A stretch of 54,987 nt of DNA from Planococcus beigongshangi (GCF_016820495.1 NZ_JADHDU010000011.1:1-54987); one strand, 5' to 3'. Positions 32,085-45,279 are shown, numbered from the stretch's first letter. The notes: generated by a model not told the origin, from the letters alone. Numbers and translations are program-made.

Positions 32085-33404
32085 ATGAATGCAGTTATTC
32101 TGGCCGTATTGGTCATGTTAATACTTAGTTTATTGAGAGTGAATGTTGTCTTCGCCCTGTTGATCGGTGCGCTTGCAGGTGGAGTAGCCGGAGGGCTTTC
32201 GTTTGCGGATACGATTGCCGCTTTTACAGGTGGCCTCGGAGAAGGTGCGACCATCGCACTGAGCTATGCCATGCTCGGTGGATTCGCGGTGGCGATCTCC
32301 CGGACAGGAATACCGGAGCTGCTGGTGCAAGGGGTATTGAAGATTGTCAATAAAGATGGAAAAAACAGCCGGGAAGGCTTGGCGAAAGCTTTAATCATTC
32401 TTGCGCTGCTGACGATGGCGATTCTTTCGCAAAATGCGATTCCGATTCACATCGCGTTCATCCCACTGCTTATTCCGCCGATCATTCATATCCTGAATGA
32501 ATTGCAGATAGACCGACGGTTGATTGCTTCGGTGCTGACATTTGGTCTGACAGCACCCTATATATTATTGCCGTATGGCTTTGGCTTGATTTTTCATGAA
32601 ATTTTGGCGAAGCAGATGGCGCTTGCGGGATTACCGATTGATATGGCGGATATCCCGAAAGCGATGGCATTGCCGGTTGCAGGATTGGCCATTGGGCTGA
32701 TCATTGCCATATTCTTTTCCTACCGGAAACCGCGTGAATATAATGAGGTTTCTTCTATAGAAGAAACTCAAAAAAAGAAAGCTTCCCTTAAAGATATCAT
32801 CGTTACAGTCATCGCCCTTATAGCTGCATTAATTGCGCAGATTGAAACAGATACGATGATCATCGGTGCACTTGCCGGAATCCTGGTGCTGTATGTATTC
32901 GGTGCGATGAAGTGGCGCGAAGCGGACGACGTGCTGACGGAAGGGATGCGCATGATGGCTTTCATCGGGTTCGTCATGATTACGGCCAACGGTTTTGCCG
33001 CTGTCATTACGGCGACTGGAGCTGTGGAGCCGCTCGTGAGCAGCGTATCGGACTTGTTTGCTGGCAACCGTGGCATTGCAGCTCTGATGATGCTTATTGT
33101 CGGATTGGTGGTGACGATGGGCATCGGTTCATCGTTTGCGACAATTCCGATCATTGCAGCCATCTTCGTGCCGCTTGCAATGGAGTTCGGTTTCTCGCCG
33201 GTAGCGATCATCGCATTGATCGGTACAGCAGGCGCACTCGGTGATGCGGGATCGCCGGCATCGGACTCGACGCTCGGACCGACAGCGGGTCTGAATGTGG
33301 ACGGCCAGCACAATCACATATGGGATACGGTCGTCCCTACGTTCATCCACTACAACATTCCGCTCGTCATTTTCGGCTGGATGACCGTGATGCTTCTCGG
33401 CTGA
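32085..33404 (+). CDS. NhaC-superfamily transporter, YuiF/COG2056-like
   Basis: A 439-residue integral membrane protein with about 11-12 hydrophobic segments. [20 protein letters not shown] and [21 protein letters not shown] in the C-terminal half are typical of the YuiF group, variously annotated as a Na+/H+ antiporter or an amino-acid (histidine) transporter; the substrate cannot be decided from sequence. Its ribosome-binding site AAAGGGG is partly inside a CTTTAG/CTAAAG hairpin (32058-32073). It interrupts the tuf-rpsJ junction, has its own promoter and shows higher-GC, less biased codon use than the ribosomal genes on either side. Confidence 0.88.
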   Translation: MNAVILAVLVMLILSLLRVNVVFALLIGALAGGVAGGLSFADTIAAFTGGLGEGATIALSYAMLGGFAVAISRTGIPELLVQGVLKIVNKDGKNSREGLAKALIILALLTMAILSQNAIPIHIAFIPLLIPPIIHILNELQIDRRLIASVLTFGLTAPYILLPYGFGLIFHEILAKQMALAGLPIDMADIPKAMALPVAGLAIGLIIAIFFSYRKPREYNEVSSIEETQKKKASLKDIIVTVIALIAALIAQIETDTMIIGALAGILVLYVFGAMKWREADDVLTEGMRMMAFIGFVMITANGFAAVITATGAVEPLVSSVSDLFAGNRGIAALMMLIVGLVVTMGIGSSFATIPIIAAIFVPLAMEFGFSPVAIIALIGTAGALGDAGSPASDSTLGPTAGLNVDGQHNHIWDTVVPTFIHYNIPLVIFGWMTVMLLG

Positions 33405-33435
33405 TAAAAAAGTTTTCAAATTAACAGCTGATGTG

Positions 33436-33463
33436 TTGTATCTTCAAGAAATCCTGTTATACT
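33436..33463 (+). promoter_or_regulatory. S10 operon upstream promoter (P1)
   Basis: TTGTAT (33436-33441), 16 bases, TATACT (33458-33463) preceded by TGT (extended -10). A terminator hairpin follows 15 bases after the -10. Confidence 0.65.
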
Positions 33464-33477
33464 AATAAAAGCGAATT

Positions 33478-33517
33478 AGAAAGAATTTCGTGGAAACACT
33501 TGCGAAGTTCTTTTTTA
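33478..33517 (+). terminator. Terminator between S10 promoters
   Basis: AAGAATTTCG (33481-33490) pairs with CGAAGTTCTT (33503-33512, one G-U pair), extended by A-T/G-U pairs, and six T residues follow. It may end the transporter transcript, or attenuate transcription from P1. Confidence 0.8.
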
Positions 33518-33528
33518 TTTTGTATAAT
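33500..33528 (+). promoter_or_regulatory. S10 operon downstream promoter (P2)
   Basis: TTGCGA (33500-33505), 17 bases and a perfect TATAAT (33523-33528). Its -35 lies inside the 3' arm of the terminator at 33478-33517. Confidence 0.8.
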
Positions 33529-33534
33529 GGTGAA

Positions 33535-33967
<433 letters not shown>

Positions 33968-34013
33968 TCGGCAACGAAATAGAAAAAACAAAAATTTGCA
34001 GGAGGTGTGACAA

Positions 34014-34643
34014 ATGACCAAAGGAATCTTAGGTAGAAAAATCGGTATGACGCAAGTTTTTGCTGAGAACGGTGATTTAATCCCTGTAACTGTAATTGAA
34101 GCTGCTCCAAACGTAGTGCTTCAAAAGAAAACAGTTGAGGTTGACGGCTATGAAGCAGTCCAACTAGGTTTTGAAGACAAGCGCGAGAAGCTTGCCAACA
34201 AACCTTCTAAAGGACACGTCGCAAAAGCTAACACTGCTCCTAAGCGCTTCATTCGCGAACTTCGCAATGTAAACTTAGCTGATTACGAGATTGGTCAGGA
34301 AGTCAAAGTTGATGTATTCGCAGAAGGCGATGTAGTAGATGTTACAGGAACAACGAAAGGTAAAGGTTTCCAGGGTGTTATTAAACGCCACGGACAATCA
34401 CGCGGACCAATGAGTCACGGTTCACGCTACCACCGTCGTCCTGGTTCAATGGGTCCGGTTGCTCCTAACCGTGTATTCAAACAGAAGAAATTACCTGGTC
34501 AAATGGGTGGCACGACAATTACGATTCAAAACCTTCACATCGTGAAAGTTGACGTTGAACGTAACTTGCTTCTTATTAAAGGTAATGTTCCTGGATCTCG
34601 TAAAGCATTGATTCGCGTTAAATCAGCAATCAAAGCTAAATAA
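34014..34643 (+). CDS. rplC: 50S ribosomal protein L3
   Basis: A 209-residue early-assembly 50S protein whose central loop reaches the peptidyl-transferase centre ([20 protein letters not shown]). GGAGGTG (34001-34007) precedes the ATG. Normal length and intact. Confidence 0.98.
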   Translation: MTKGILGRKIGMTQVFAENGDLIPVTVIEAAPNVVLQKKTVEVDGYEAVQLGFEDKREKLANKPSKGHVAKANTAPKRFIRELRNVNLADYEIGQEVKVDVFAEGDVVDVTGTTKGKGFQGVIKRHGQSRGPMSHGSRYHRRPGSMGPVAPNRVFKQKKLPGQMGGTTITIQNLHIVKVDVERNLLLIKGNVPGSRKALIRVKSAIKAK

Positions 34644-34672
34644 TCATTTTTTGAAGAAAGGAGGAAACAGGA

Positions 34673-35296
34673 ATGCCTAAAGTAACAGTATTAAACCAAA
34701 CAGGTTCACAGGTTGGCGATATCGAGCTGAACGATTACGTTTTCGGTATCGAACCAAATGAAGCCGTACTATTTGAAGCTGTGATTGCACAACGTGCTTC
34801 ACTTCGTCAAGGTAACCATAAAGTTAAAAACCGTTCTGAAGTAGCCGGTGGCGGTAAAAAGCCATGGCGTCAAAAAGGGACTGGACGTGCCCGTCAAGGT
34901 TCGATCCGTTCACCACAATGGCGCGGCGGTGGTATCGTCTTCGGACCAACACCACGCAGCTACAGCTATAAATTGCCTAAGAAAGTACGCCGTCTTGCAA
35001 TGCGTTCAGCTTTGTCTTCGACAGTAGTGAACGAAAACTTGATGGTACTTGAAGGGCTAACTTTCGATGCACCAAAAACAAAGTCTTTCTTGCAATTGCA
35101 AAATGACCTTTCATTGGGCAAAAAAGTATTGTTCGTAACAGAGGATGTTAACGAAAACTTAGCATTGTCTGCACGCAACATCCAAGGCATGACAGTAATC
35201 ACTGCAACTGGCATCAATGTTCTTGATCTTCTTGGACATGATAAAGTTGTAATGACAAAAGCTGCAGTCGAAAAAATTGAGGAGGTGCTTAGTTAA
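34673..35296 (+). CDS. rplD: 50S ribosomal protein L4
   Basis: A 207-residue protein with the long tunnel-lining loop ([19 protein letters not shown]). Changes in this loop cause macrolide resistance; the loop here looks wild type. AAAGGAGG (34657-34664) precedes the ATG. The stop codon overlaps the rplW start by one base. Confidence 0.98.
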   Translation: MPKVTVLNQTGSQVGDIELNDYVFGIEPNEAVLFEAVIAQRASLRQGNHKVKNRSEVAGGGKKPWRQKGTGRARQGSIRSPQWRGGGIVFGPTPRSYSYKLPKKVRRLAMRSALSSTVVNENLMVLEGLTFDAPKTKSFLQLQNDLSLGKKVLFVTEDVNENLALSARNIQGMTVITATGINVLDLLGHDKVVMTKAAVEKIEEVLS

Positions 35297-35580
35297 TGGA
35301 AGCACGTGATGTATTAAAACGTCCGGTCATTACTGAGCGATCTTCTGAAGTAATGGCAGATAAGAAGTACACTTTTGAAGTGGACACTCGCGCAAACAAA
35401 ACACAAGTAAAACAAGCGGTTGAAGAAATCTTCGGCGTGAAAGTTGAAAAAGTCAACATCATGAACTACAAAGGTAAATTCAAGCGTATGGGTAAACATG
35501 CAGGATACACAAACAAACGCCGTAAAGCGATTGTTAAATTGACTGCTGAATCTAAAGACATTGAATTGTTCGAGATTTAA
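35296..35580 (+). CDS. rplW: 50S ribosomal protein L23
   Basis: A 94-residue protein at the exit of the polypeptide tunnel, the docking site for trigger factor and SRP. TAATG overlap with rplD and the GAGGAGGTG inside the end of rplD indicate coupled translation. Confidence 0.98.
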   Translation: MEARDVLKRPVITERSSEVMADKKYTFEVDTRANKTQVKQAVEEIFGVKVEKVNIMNYKGKFKRMGKHAGYTNKRRKAIVKLTAESKDIELFEI

Positions 35581-35627
35581 TTTCCTTAAGTTCTGATAAG
35601 GACTAATCAAAGAAGGAGGGAAACAAC

Positions 35628-36458
35628 GTGGGGATTAGAAAATACAAACCTACCACTAACGGTCGTCGTAACATGACAACGTCTGATTTCGCTGAAATCA
35701 CTACGAACAAGCCTGAAAAATCGCTTTTAGCACCAGTTAAGCGTAAAGGCGGCCGTAACAACCAAGGTAAAATTACTGTACGCCATCACGGTGGTGGACA
35801 TAAACGCCAATACCGTATCATCGATTTCAAACGTAACAAAGATGGCATTCCAGGGCGCGTTGCTACGATCGAATACGATCCGAACCGTTCTGCAAACATC
35901 GCATTGATCCACTATGCGGATGGAGAAAAACGTTACATCCTTGCTCCTAAAGGAGTAGGCGTTGGAACTCAAATCATGTCAGGTGAAACTGCCGACATCA
36001 AACCAGGTAACGCTTTGCCGTTGTCTAACATCCCGATGGGCTCTACAATCCATAACATTGAAATGAAGCCAGGCGCAGGCGGACAATTGGTTCGTTCAGC
36101 TGGTACTTCAGCTCAGGTTCTTGGTAAAGAAGGTAAATACGTAACAGTTCGTCTGCAATCAGGTGAAGTTCGTATGATCCTTGCTACTTGCCGCGCTACA
36201 ATCGGTGCAGTAGGAAACGAACAGCATGAACTGATCAACATCGGTAAAGCTGGACGTAACCGCTGGAAGGGTAACCGCCCAACTGTCCGCGGATCTGTTA
36301 TGAACCCGAACGACCACCCGCACGGTGGTGGTGAAGGCCGTACGCCAATCGGACGTAAATCTCCAATGTCTCCATGGGGCAAACCGACTCTTGGATACAA
36401 AACTCGTAAGAAAACGAACAAATCCGATAAATTTATCGTACGTCGTCGTAAAAAATAA
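35628..36458 (+). CDS. rplB: 50S ribosomal protein L2
   Basis: A 276-residue highly conserved 50S core protein needed for subunit association and peptidyl transfer. GNPHGGG-type motif appears as [18 protein letters not shown] with the conserved histidine. A GTG start follows AGAAGGAGGG. Confidence 0.98.
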   Translation: MGIRKYKPTTNGRRNMTTSDFAEITTNKPEKSLLAPVKRKGGRNNQGKITVRHHGGGHKRQYRIIDFKRNKDGIPGRVATIEYDPNRSANIALIHYADGEKRYILAPKGVGVGTQIMSGETADIKPGNALPLSNIPMGSTIHNIEMKPGAGGQLVRSAGTSAQVLGKEGKYVTVRLQSGEVRMILATCRATIGAVGNEQHELINIGKAGRNRWKGNRPTVRGSVMNPNDHPHGGGEGRTPIGRKSPMSPWGKPTLGYKTRKKTNKSDKFIVRRRKK

Positions 36459-36518
36459 TTTGATTTCGCTGCGGTTCGAGATAAGAACCGTGGTGCAATC
36501 ACGAAGGGAGGATCCCAA

Positions 36519-36797
36519 ATGGGCCGCAGCTTGAAAAAAGGACCTTTTGCAGATGATCATCTTTTGAAAAAAGTTGACGCACAGAAGGACTCTGAGAAAA
36601 AACAAGTGATCAAAACTTGGTCTCGCCGTTCTACAATTTTCCCGACATTCATCGGACAAACAATCGCAGTATACGATGGTCACAAACACATTCCTGTTTA
36701 TGTGACTGAAGACATGGTCGGCCATAAACTAGGTGAATTTGCGCCAACACGCAAATACGCTAGTCATGGTGCAGATGATAAGAAAACAAGACGTTAA
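36519..36797 (+). CDS. rpsS: 30S ribosomal protein S19
   Basis: A 92-residue 30S head protein that contacts the 50S bridge B1. [16 protein letters not shown] and [11 protein letters not shown] are family motifs. AAGGGAGG precedes the ATG. Confidence 0.98.
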   Translation: MGRSLKKGPFADDHLLKKVDAQKDSEKKQVIKTWSRRSTIFPTFIGQTIAVYDGHKHIPVYVTEDMVGHKLGEFAPTRKYASHGADDKKTRR

Positions 36798-36816
36798 TTG
36801 AGAGGAGGATTTCCCC

Positions 36817-37158
36817 ATGCAAGCAAAAGCTGTCGCTAGAACAGTACGTATTGCTCCTCGTAAAGTCCGTTTAGTAGTAGATTTAATCCGAGGCAAGCAA
36901 ATTGGCGAAGCCGTTGCGATTTTGAACCACACTCCGAAAGCAGCATCTATTGTTGTTGAGAAGTTATTGAAATCTGCAGCTGCTAATGCTGAACACAACT
37001 ACGAAATGGATCTGAACAACTTGGTTGTCAGTGAAGTATTCGTTGACGAAGGTCCAACATTGAAACGTTTCCGTCCAAGAGCAATGGGACGCGCAAGCGC
37101 AATTAATAAACGTACAAGCCACATCACATTAGTGGTATCTGAGAAGAAGGAGGGATAA
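36817..37158 (+). CDS. rplV: 50S ribosomal protein L22
   Basis: A 113-residue protein whose beta-hairpin lines the exit tunnel ([20 protein letters not shown]). No insertion or deletion of the macrolide-resistance type is visible. GAGAGGAGG precedes the ATG. Three bases separate its stop from rpsC. Confidence 0.98.
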   Translation: MQAKAVARTVRIAPRKVRLVVDLIRGKQIGEAVAILNHTPKAASIVVEKLLKSAAANAEHNYEMDLNNLVVSEVFVDEGPTLKRFRPRAMGRASAINKRTSHITLVVSEKKEG

Positions 37159-37161
37159 TTC

Positions 37162-37818
37162 GTGGGACAAAAAATACATCCAATAGGTATGCGTATCGGA
37201 ATCATTCGTGACTGGGAGTCCAAATGGTACGCTGAAAAAGACTATGCGACACTTCTTCACGAAGATATTAAAATCCGTGAATACATCGAAGCACGTTTGA
37301 AAGAAGCTTCAGTTTCTAAAATTGAAATTGAGCGCGCTGCAAACCGTGTGAACGTAACAATTCATACTGCAAAACCAGGAATGGTAATCGGTAAAGGTGG
37401 ATCTGAAGTAGAAGTACTTCGCAAACAGCTTAACTCTATGACTGGCAAACGCGTACACATCAACATCATAGAAATTAAGAGAGCTGACCTTGATGCGAGA
37501 CTAGTTGCTGAAAGTGTTGCACGTCAATTGGAAAACCGTGTGTCTTTCCGTCGTGCACAAAAACAGGCAATCCAGCGCACTATGCGTTCTGGCGCTAAAG
37601 GGATCAAAACTCAAGTATCTGGACGTCTAGGCGGCGCTGACATTGCGCGTGCTGAACACTACAGTGAAGGTACTGTTCCGCTCCATACGCTTCGTGCTGA
37701 CATCGATTATGCACACGCTGAAGCTGACACAACTTACGGCAAACTTGGCGTAAAAGTATGGATCTACCGCGGTGAAGTCCTTCCAACTAAGAAGAAAACT
37801 GAGGAAGGAGGCAAATAA
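37162..37818 (+). CDS. rpsC: 30S ribosomal protein S3
   Basis: A 218-residue protein at the mRNA entry tunnel. The KH domain ([19 protein letters not shown]) and C-terminal S3 domain are intact. A GTG start three bases after rplV follows AAGAAGGAGGG inside the end of rplV. Confidence 0.98.
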   Translation: MGQKIHPIGMRIGIIRDWESKWYAEKDYATLLHEDIKIREYIEARLKEASVSKIEIERAANRVNVTIHTAKPGMVIGKGGSEVEVLRKQLNSMTGKRVHINIIEIKRADLDARLVAESVARQLENRVSFRRAQKQAIQRTMRSGAKGIKTQVSGRLGGADIARAEHYSEGTVPLHTLRADIDYAHAEADTTYGKLGVKVWIYRGEVLPTKKKTEEGGK

Positions 37819-37819
37819 T

Positions 37820-38444
<625 letters not shown>

Positions 38445-38468
38445 TAAATCGAGAGGAGGTTTGCTAGT

Positions 38469-38732
38469 ATGACTGAGCGTAATCAACGCAAAGTATACAC
38501 AGGCCGTGTTGTGTCTGACAAAATGGACAAAACCGTTACAGTAATGGTTGAAACTCAAAAGAAGCATGCATTTTACGGCAAACGTGTAAAATACTCGAAG
38601 AAATATAAAGCTCATGATGAGCAAAACGAAGCTAAAATTGGCGATATCGTTCGCATCATGGAAACTCGCCCGCTATCAGCTACTAAACGCTTCCGTTTGA
38701 TAGAAGTAGTAGAAAAAGCGGTTATCATTTAA
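38469..38732 (+). CDS. rpsQ: 30S ribosomal protein S17
   Basis: An 87-residue OB-fold primary binder of 16S r[22 protein letters not shown] is the family core. GAGAGGAGG precedes the ATG. Confidence 0.98.
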   Translation: MTERNQRKVYTGRVVSDKMDKTVTVMVETQKKHAFYGKRVKYSKKYKAHDEQNEAKIGDIVRIMETRPLSATKRFRLIEVVEKAVII

Positions 38733-38779
38733 TTTAAATAATTTCGGAACGTAAGAAATTCCGGAGGGAGGTTACCTAA

Positions 38780-39148
<369 letters not shown>

Positions 39149-39183
39149 TAAATCAATGTGCCATACCAAGGAGGTGCGACAGA

Positions 39184-39495
39184 ATGCATGTTAAAAAAGG
39201 TGATAAAGTTAAGGTAATCTCAGGCAAAGACAAAGGCAAAACAGGCGTTGTCCTTACTGCTTTACCTAAAAAAGACCGTGTGGTTGTTGAAGGTATCAAT
39301 ATCATCAAGAAACACACAAAACCGAACCAGGCAAACCCGCAAGGCGGAATTGTCAGCCAGGAAGCAGCTATCCACGTTTCAAACGTAATGTTGCTTGATC
39401 CTAAATCAGGTGAGCCGACTCGCGTTGGATACAAGATTGAAGATGGCAAAAAAGTTCGTGTTGCAAAAAAATCCGGTGAAAAATTTAACAACTAA
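39184..39495 (+). CDS. rplX: 50S ribosomal protein L24
   Basis: A 103-residue KOW-domain assembly initiator ([21 protein letters not shown]). CAAGGAGGTG precedes the ATG. Confidence 0.98.
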   Translation: MHVKKGDKVKVISGKDKGKTGVVLTALPKKDRVVVEGINIIKKHTKPNQANPQGGIVSQEAAIHVSNVMLLDPKSGEPTRVGYKIEDGKKVRVAKKSGEKFNN

Positions 39496-39522
39496 AACTC
39501 TTGAATGAAGGGAGGTACACAC

Positions 39523-40267
<745 letters not shown>

Positions 40268-40296
40268 TCCCCTAATTTGGGAAGGAGGTAAATGTA

Positions 40297-40695
40297 ATGA
40301 CAATGACTGATCCGATTGCAGATATGCTTACTCGCATTCGTAATGCGAATATGGTTCGTCACGAAAAATTAGAGCTTCCGGCTTCTAATGTGAAAAAAGA
40401 CATCGCTGAAATTCTTAAGCGTGAAGGTTTCGTTCGTGACGTTGAATATGTAGAAGATGACAAGCAAGGCATGATTCGTATTTTCTTGAAATATGGATCA
40501 AACAACGAACGCGTTATTACTGGGTTGAAACGTATTTCAAAACCAGGACTTCGTGTTTACGCTAAAACTGACGAGGTGCCACGTGTACTAAACGGTCTAG
40601 GTATCGCTTTAGTATCGACATCACAAGGTGTAGTAACTGATAAAGAAGCCCGCGCGAAACAAATCGGCGGAGAAATATTAGCATACGTTTGGTAA
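40297..40695 (+). CDS. rpsH: 30S ribosomal protein S8
   Basis: A 132-residue central-domain primary binder of 16S r[18 protein letters not shown] and the C-terminal [16 protein letters not shown] are conserved. Two ATGs are in frame (40297, 40303); GGAAGGAGGT favours the first, which matches B. subtilis. Confidence 0.98.
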   Translation: MTMTDPIADMLTRIRNANMVRHEKLELPASNVKKDIAEILKREGFVRDVEYVEDDKQGMIRIFLKYGSNNERVITGLKRISKPGLRVYAKTDEVPRVLNGLGIALVSTSQGVVTDKEARAKQIGGEILAYVW

Positions 40696-40725
40696 TAAAC
40701 AACAAACGAATGGAGGTGCAACAGA

Positions 40726-41265
40726 ATGTCACGTGTAGGTAAAAAACCAATCGAGGTACCAGCTGGCGTTACGATCACTATTGGCGACAATAATGAAGTA
40801 ACGGTAAAAGGACCTAAAGGCGAGCTATCTCGCACATTTAACCAAGATATCACTATTTCTCAAGAAGAGAACGTGTTAACATTGACACGCCCTTCTGACT
40901 CTAAAGACCACCGCACAAACCACGGTACAAGCCGTGCGTTGTTAGCTAACATGGTTACTGGCGTTTCACAAGGATTCGAGCGTACGCTTGAATTAGTGGG
41001 TGTCGGATACCGTGCTCAGCTGCAAGGCAAGAAATTGGTTCTTAACGTAGGTTACTCTCACCCGGTTGAATTTACTCCGGCAGAGGGCGTTGAAGTCGAA
41101 GTCCAAGGAAACACTAAAGTTGTCGTAAAAGGCATCGATAAAGAACATGTTGGAGCTCTTGCTTCGAACATCCGCCAAGTGCGTCCGCCAGAGCCGTATA
41201 AAGGTAAAGGTATTCGCTACGAAGGTGAAGTTGTTCGCCGTAAAGAAGGTAAAACAGGTAAATAA
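40726..41265 (+). CDS. rplF: 50S ribosomal protein L6
   Basis: A 179-residue two-domain protein near the factor-binding site and sarcin-ricin loop. [15 protein letters not shown] and [13 protein letters not shown] are standard. TGGAGGTG precedes the ATG. Confidence 0.98.
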   Translation: MSRVGKKPIEVPAGVTITIGDNNEVTVKGPKGELSRTFNQDITISQEENVLTLTRPSDSKDHRTNHGTSRALLANMVTGVSQGFERTLELVGVGYRAQLQGKKLVLNVGYSHPVEFTPAEGVEVEVQGNTKVVVKGIDKEHVGALASNIRQVRPPEPYKGKGIRYEGEVVRRKEGKTGK

Positions 41266-41298
41266 TGCTGCTTAGGCAGGCTGAAAGGAGTGACCTCA

Positions 41299-41661
41299 GT
41301 GATTACGAAACTCGATAAAAACGCATCACGTAAAAAACGTCACGCTCGCGTACGTTCTAAAATTACGGGTACAGCAGAACGTCCGCGTTTAAACGTATTC
41401 CGTTCGAACAAATACATTTATGCACAATTGATCGACGATATGAATGGTGTGACACTTGCAAGTGCATCTTCAATGGATAAAGATTTCTCCGGCGAAGCAA
41501 CAGGCAACGTGGAAGCAGCAACTAAAGTCGGCGAAGCAATTGCGAAGAAAGCTACTGAAAAGGGCTTGAAATCGGTTGTTTTCGACCGCGGTGGTTATTT
41601 ATATCATGGACGTGTTAAAGCTCTTGCAGATGCTGCACGTGAAAACGGTTTACAATTTTAA
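41299..41661 (+). CDS. rplR: 50S ribosomal protein L18
   Basis: A 120-residue 5S rRNA-binding protein. GTG 41299 is chosen: AAAGGAG (41284-41290) is spaced eight bases from it and overlaps an earlier in-frame GTG at 41290. The product starts [15 protein letters not shown], as in relatives. Confidence 0.97.
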   Translation: MITKLDKNASRKKRHARVRSKITGTAERPRLNVFRSNKYIYAQLIDDMNGVTLASASSMDKDFSGEATGNVEAATKVGEAIAKKATEKGLKSVVFDRGGYLYHGRVKALADAARENGLQF

Positions 41662-41681
41662 AAGAAGGAGGGACACATTTC

Positions 41682-42182
41682 ATGCGTCGTATTGATCCAA
41701 ACAAACTTGAACTTGAAGAGCGCGTAGTTACGATTAACCGCGTAGCGAAAGTTGTAAAAGGTGGACGTCGTTTCCGTTTCTCCGCATTAGTTGTTGTAGG
41801 CGACAAAAATGGTAATGTCGGATTTGGTACTGGTAAAGCACAAGAAGTTCCAGATGCAATCCGTAAAGCTATTGAAGATGCGAAGAAAAACTTGATTGAA
41901 GTACCTATGGTTAAAGGTACTACTCCACATCTAGTAACAGGACGTTTTGGCGCAGGCCAAATCCTTATCAAACCAGCTTCACCAGGTACTGGTGTAATCG
42001 CCGGTGGACCTGTTCGTGCGGTACTTGAATTAGCCGGAGTACAGGATATCTTGTCTAAATCTCTAGGTTCAAGCACACCAATCAACATGGTACGTGCTAC
42101 TATTAACGGTTTGACTCAACTGAAAAGTGCTGAAGAAGTTGCAAAACTTCGTGGTAAATCAGTAGAAGAACTGTTAGGATAG
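41682..42182 (+). CDS. rpsE: 30S ribosomal protein S5
   Basis: A 166-residue protein with a dsRBD-like N-terminal domain ([20 protein letters not shown]), whose loop is the spectinomycin-resistance site and looks wild type, and a C-terminal S5 domain. AAGAAGGAGGG precedes the ATG. Confidence 0.98.
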   Translation: MRRIDPNKLELEERVVTINRVAKVVKGGRRFRFSALVVVGDKNGNVGFGTGKAQEVPDAIRKAIEDAKKNLIEVPMVKGTTPHLVTGRFGAGQILIKPASPGTGVIAGGPVRAVLELAGVQDILSKSLGSSTPINMVRATINGLTQLKSAEEVAKLRGKSVEELLG

Positions 42183-42195
42183 GAGGGAAAATTAC

Positions 42196-42378
42196 ATGGC
42201 TACTAAACTTGAAGTTACCCTCACAAAATCTGTGATCGGTTCAAAACCGGCACAACGCAAAACTGTTCAGTCTCTAGGCTTACGTAAAATGCATCAGACA
42301 GTCGAGCATCAAGACAATGCTGCTATCCGCGGTATGCTTGATAAAGTCGCTCACTTAGTAACTATTAAAGAAGTTTAA
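42196..42378 (+). CDS. rpmD: 50S ribosomal protein L30
   Basis: A 60-residue bacterial-type short L30 ([33 protein letters not shown]). GGAGGG overlapping the rpsE stop region is its ribosome-binding site. Confidence 0.98.
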   Translation: MATKLEVTLTKSVIGSKPAQRKTVQSLGLRKMHQTVEHQDNAAIRGMLDKVAHLVTIKEV

Positions 42379-42411
42379 TCCCTGATTTCTATAGAAGGAG
42401 GTGCCAACTAA

Positions 42412-42852
42412 ATGAAACTTCATGAATTAAAACCAGCAGAAGGTTCACGCAGCTCAAGAAAGCGCATCGGACGCGGTATCGGTTCAGGTACTGGTAAAAC
42501 AGCAGGTAAAGGTCATAAAGGTCAAAACGCCCGTTCAGGCGGCGGTGTTCGTCCTGGATTCGAGGGTGGTCAAAACCCATTGTTCCGTCGTTTGCCAAAA
42601 CGTGGATTCACTAACATCAACCGTAAAGATTACGCTATCGTGAACTTGGATGTATTGAACCGTTTCGATGAAGGCACAGAAATTACACCTGCATTGCTTA
42701 TTGAATCAGGTGTCGTCAGCAACGAAAGATCTGGAATCAAAATCCTTGGTAATGGTAGCTTAGAAAAGAAATTGAATGTTAAAGCTCACAAATTCTCTGG
42801 ATCAGCTAAAGAAGCGATTGAAGCTGCCGGTGGTCAAACAGAGGTGCTTTAA
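42412..42852 (+). CDS. rplO: 50S ribosomal protein L15
   Basis: A 146-residue late-assembly protein with a glycine/arginine-rich N-terminal extension ([19 protein letters not shown]). AGAAGGAGGTG precedes the ATG. Its TAA overlaps the secY ATG by one base. Confidence 0.98.
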   Translation: MKLHELKPAEGSRSSRKRIGRGIGSGTGKTAGKGHKGQNARSGGGVRPGFEGGQNPLFRRLPKRGFTNINRKDYAIVNLDVLNRFDEGTEITPALLIESGVVSNERSGIKILGNGSLEKKLNVKAHKFSGSAKEAIEAAGGQTEVL

Positions 42853-44147
42853 TGTTTCAGACAATCTCAAATTTTATGCGCGTGACTGATATTCGAAATA
42901 AAATCATCTTTACTTTATTGATGCTCGTCATTTTCCGTATCGGAACTTTTGTTCCGGTGCCGAATGTCGATGCTTCAGTTTTACAGGCTGCCGATCAGGT
43001 TGGCCTGATTGGATTCTTAAATACTTTCGGTGGAGGCGCCCTTGCCAATTTCTCGATTTTGGCTATGGGAATCATGCCTTACATTACAGCATCAATCATT
43101 GTGCAATTATTGCAGATGGATGTTGTACCGAAATTTGCTGAGTGGGCGAAACAAGGGGAAGTCGGAAGACGGAAACTTGCACAATTCACTCGTTACTTCA
43201 CAATCGTACTCGCTTTCATCCAGGCAATTGGTATGTCCTACGGGTTCAACCAAATGAATAACGGGATGTTGATCAAAGATGATTCAATTTCAACTTACAT
43301 TGTAATTGCAATCGTTTTGACAGGTGGTACGGCGTTTCTACTGTGGCTGGGTGAGCAGATTACGGCAAAAGGTGTGGGGAACGGTATTTCGATTATCATC
43401 TTCGCAGGGATTGTCGCTGCAGTACCAGGTGCAATTAACCAATTATATGCACAGCAGATCCAAGGAGCTGGCGATCAGCTTCCGATCAATATCGCTATCA
43501 TGGCGTTGCTTGCATTAGCAGTTGTTGCCATTACTGTATTGGTCATTTACGTTCAGCAAGCGCTGCGTAAAATTCCGATCCAGTATGCAAAACGTGTTGC
43601 TGGCCGTGGCCAGACAACGGCGGGTCAACAAACGCATTTACCTTTGAAAGTGAACGCGGCCGGAGTTATCCCGGTAATCTTTGCAGTAGCGTTTATGATC
43701 ACGCCTCAAACCATTTCTTCTTTCTTTGGTTCCAATTCTTTTACGGATGCTATACAAAATACATTCGATTACACTAAGCCGGTCGGCATGATCATTTATG
43801 TCGGGTTGATTATTGCATTCACGTATTTCTACGCATTCATTCAGGTTAACCCTGAAAACGTATCGGACAATCTGAAGAAGCAGGGTGCATATATCCCGGG
43901 AATCCGGCCGGGTAAAAATACACAGGATTACTTAACAAGCGTGCTTTACCGATTGACATTTGTCGGAGCTATCTTCCTTGCGGTCATCTCGATTCTGCCG
44001 ATTTTCTTCATCAATGTTGCCGGCTTGCCGCAATCAGCGCAAATCGGTGGTACGAGTCTTCTGATCGTAGTCGGGGTAGCACTTGAGACGATGAAACAAT
44101 TGGAATCGCAACTTGTAAAACGTCATTACAAAGGCTTTATGAAATAA
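42852..44147 (+). CDS. secY: Preprotein translocase subunit SecY
   Basis: A 431-residue, ten-span membrane channel of the Sec translocon. The plug and pore regions, the cytoplasmic loop YAKRVAGRGQTTAGQ and the C-terminal KRHYKGFMK are present. It is coupled to rplO by a TAATG overlap and partners SecE, encoded at 15437. Confidence 0.98.
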   Translation: MFQTISNFMRVTDIRNKIIFTLLMLVIFRIGTFVPVPNVDASVLQAADQVGLIGFLNTFGGGALANFSILAMGIMPYITASIIVQLLQMDVVPKFAEWAKQGEVGRRKLAQFTRYFTIVLAFIQAIGMSYGFNQMNNGMLIKDDSISTYIVIAIVLTGGTAFLLWLGEQITAKGVGNGISIIIFAGIVAAVPGAINQLYAQQIQGAGDQLPINIAIMALLALAVVAITVLVIYVQQALRKIPIQYAKRVAGRGQTTAGQQTHLPLKVNAAGVIPVIFAVAFMITPQTISSFFGSNSFTDAIQNTFDYTKPVGMIIYVGLIIAFTYFYAFIQVNPENVSDNLKKQGAYIPGIRPGKNTQDYLTSVLYRLTFVGAIFLAVISILPIFFINVAGLPQSAQIGGTSLLIVVGVALETMKQLESQLVKRHYKGFMK

Positions 44148-44156
44148 AAGATGTAG

Positions 44157-44861
<705 letters not shown>

Positions 44862-44863
44862 TC

Positions 44864-44875
44864 CCCGGCGCCGGG
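44864..44875 (+). repeat. GC-rich palindrome after adk
   Basis: CCCGGCGCCGGG, a perfect 12-base palindrome three bases after the adk stop codon. No T run follows. Function unknown. Confidence 0.5.
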
Positions 44876-44918
44876 CGCAGTTAGTTGCCTCCATGCGGCT
44901 TTAAGGAGCACCGGAGAT

Positions 44919-45023
44919 ATGAATTTTCGAGAGCTGCAAAAGCTTGGTGCCTTATTATATGAAAGTCGATGCCGAATGCCCGCAGACACAAGTCTGAATC
45001 GTGCAATTCAGCATTGGAAATAG
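44919..45023 (+). CDS. Possible 34-residue small protein
   Basis: ATG 44919 opens a 34-codon frame starting MNFRELQKLGALLYESRCRM and ending at TAG (45021-45023). AAGGAG (44903-44908) lies ten bases upstream and a second GGAG is closer. I recognise no family; it could be a leader peptide, a real small protein or chance. Confidence 0.25.
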   Translation: MNFRELQKLGALLYESRCRMPADTSLNRAIQHWK

Positions 45024-45029
45024 TATAAT
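45024..45029 (+). promoter_or_regulatory. Possible -10 element before the infA leader
   Basis: A perfect TATAAT directly after the small frame's stop codon. At 17 bases upstream the -35 position reads GTGCAA, a poor match, so the promoter is uncertain. Confidence 0.4.
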
Positions 45030-45042
45030 GGGTTTCGTGGAA

Positions 45043-45167
45043 GCATCTGTGTAACAGGTTTGGAACTCATCCTAAGCAGTCCGGGCGCTCGAGGATAAGT
45101 GAGGCTGTAGGGCTTAACCGGATCATCCCGACCTGCTGAATCGCGGGAAGCGGAACCTGGAAGATGT
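45043..45167 (+). ncRNA. Candidate structured RNA in the adk-infA gap
   Basis: CATCT (45044-45048) and CAGGTT (45055-45060) pair with AGATG (45162-45166) and AACCTG (45154-45159), closing a region of about 90 bases. Inside, CTCATCCT (45066-45073) pairs with AGGA (45092-45095) and TGAG (45100-45103), and TCCCG (45126-45130) pairs with CGGGA (45144-45148). AGCAG (45075-45079) in one loop is complementary to CTGCT (45133-45137) in the other, a possible tertiary contact. No reading frame explains it. It resembles no RNA family I can name. Confidence 0.45.
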
Positions 45168-45279
45168 CTTTTATATGTCACTCACGCAATCCTGGTGAAT
45201 GAATAGAAAACAATTATTCAATCAGCATTTACTGTTCGAAGATGAGGGCTGACTTGTATACAGAAGGGAGACTGGGTCG

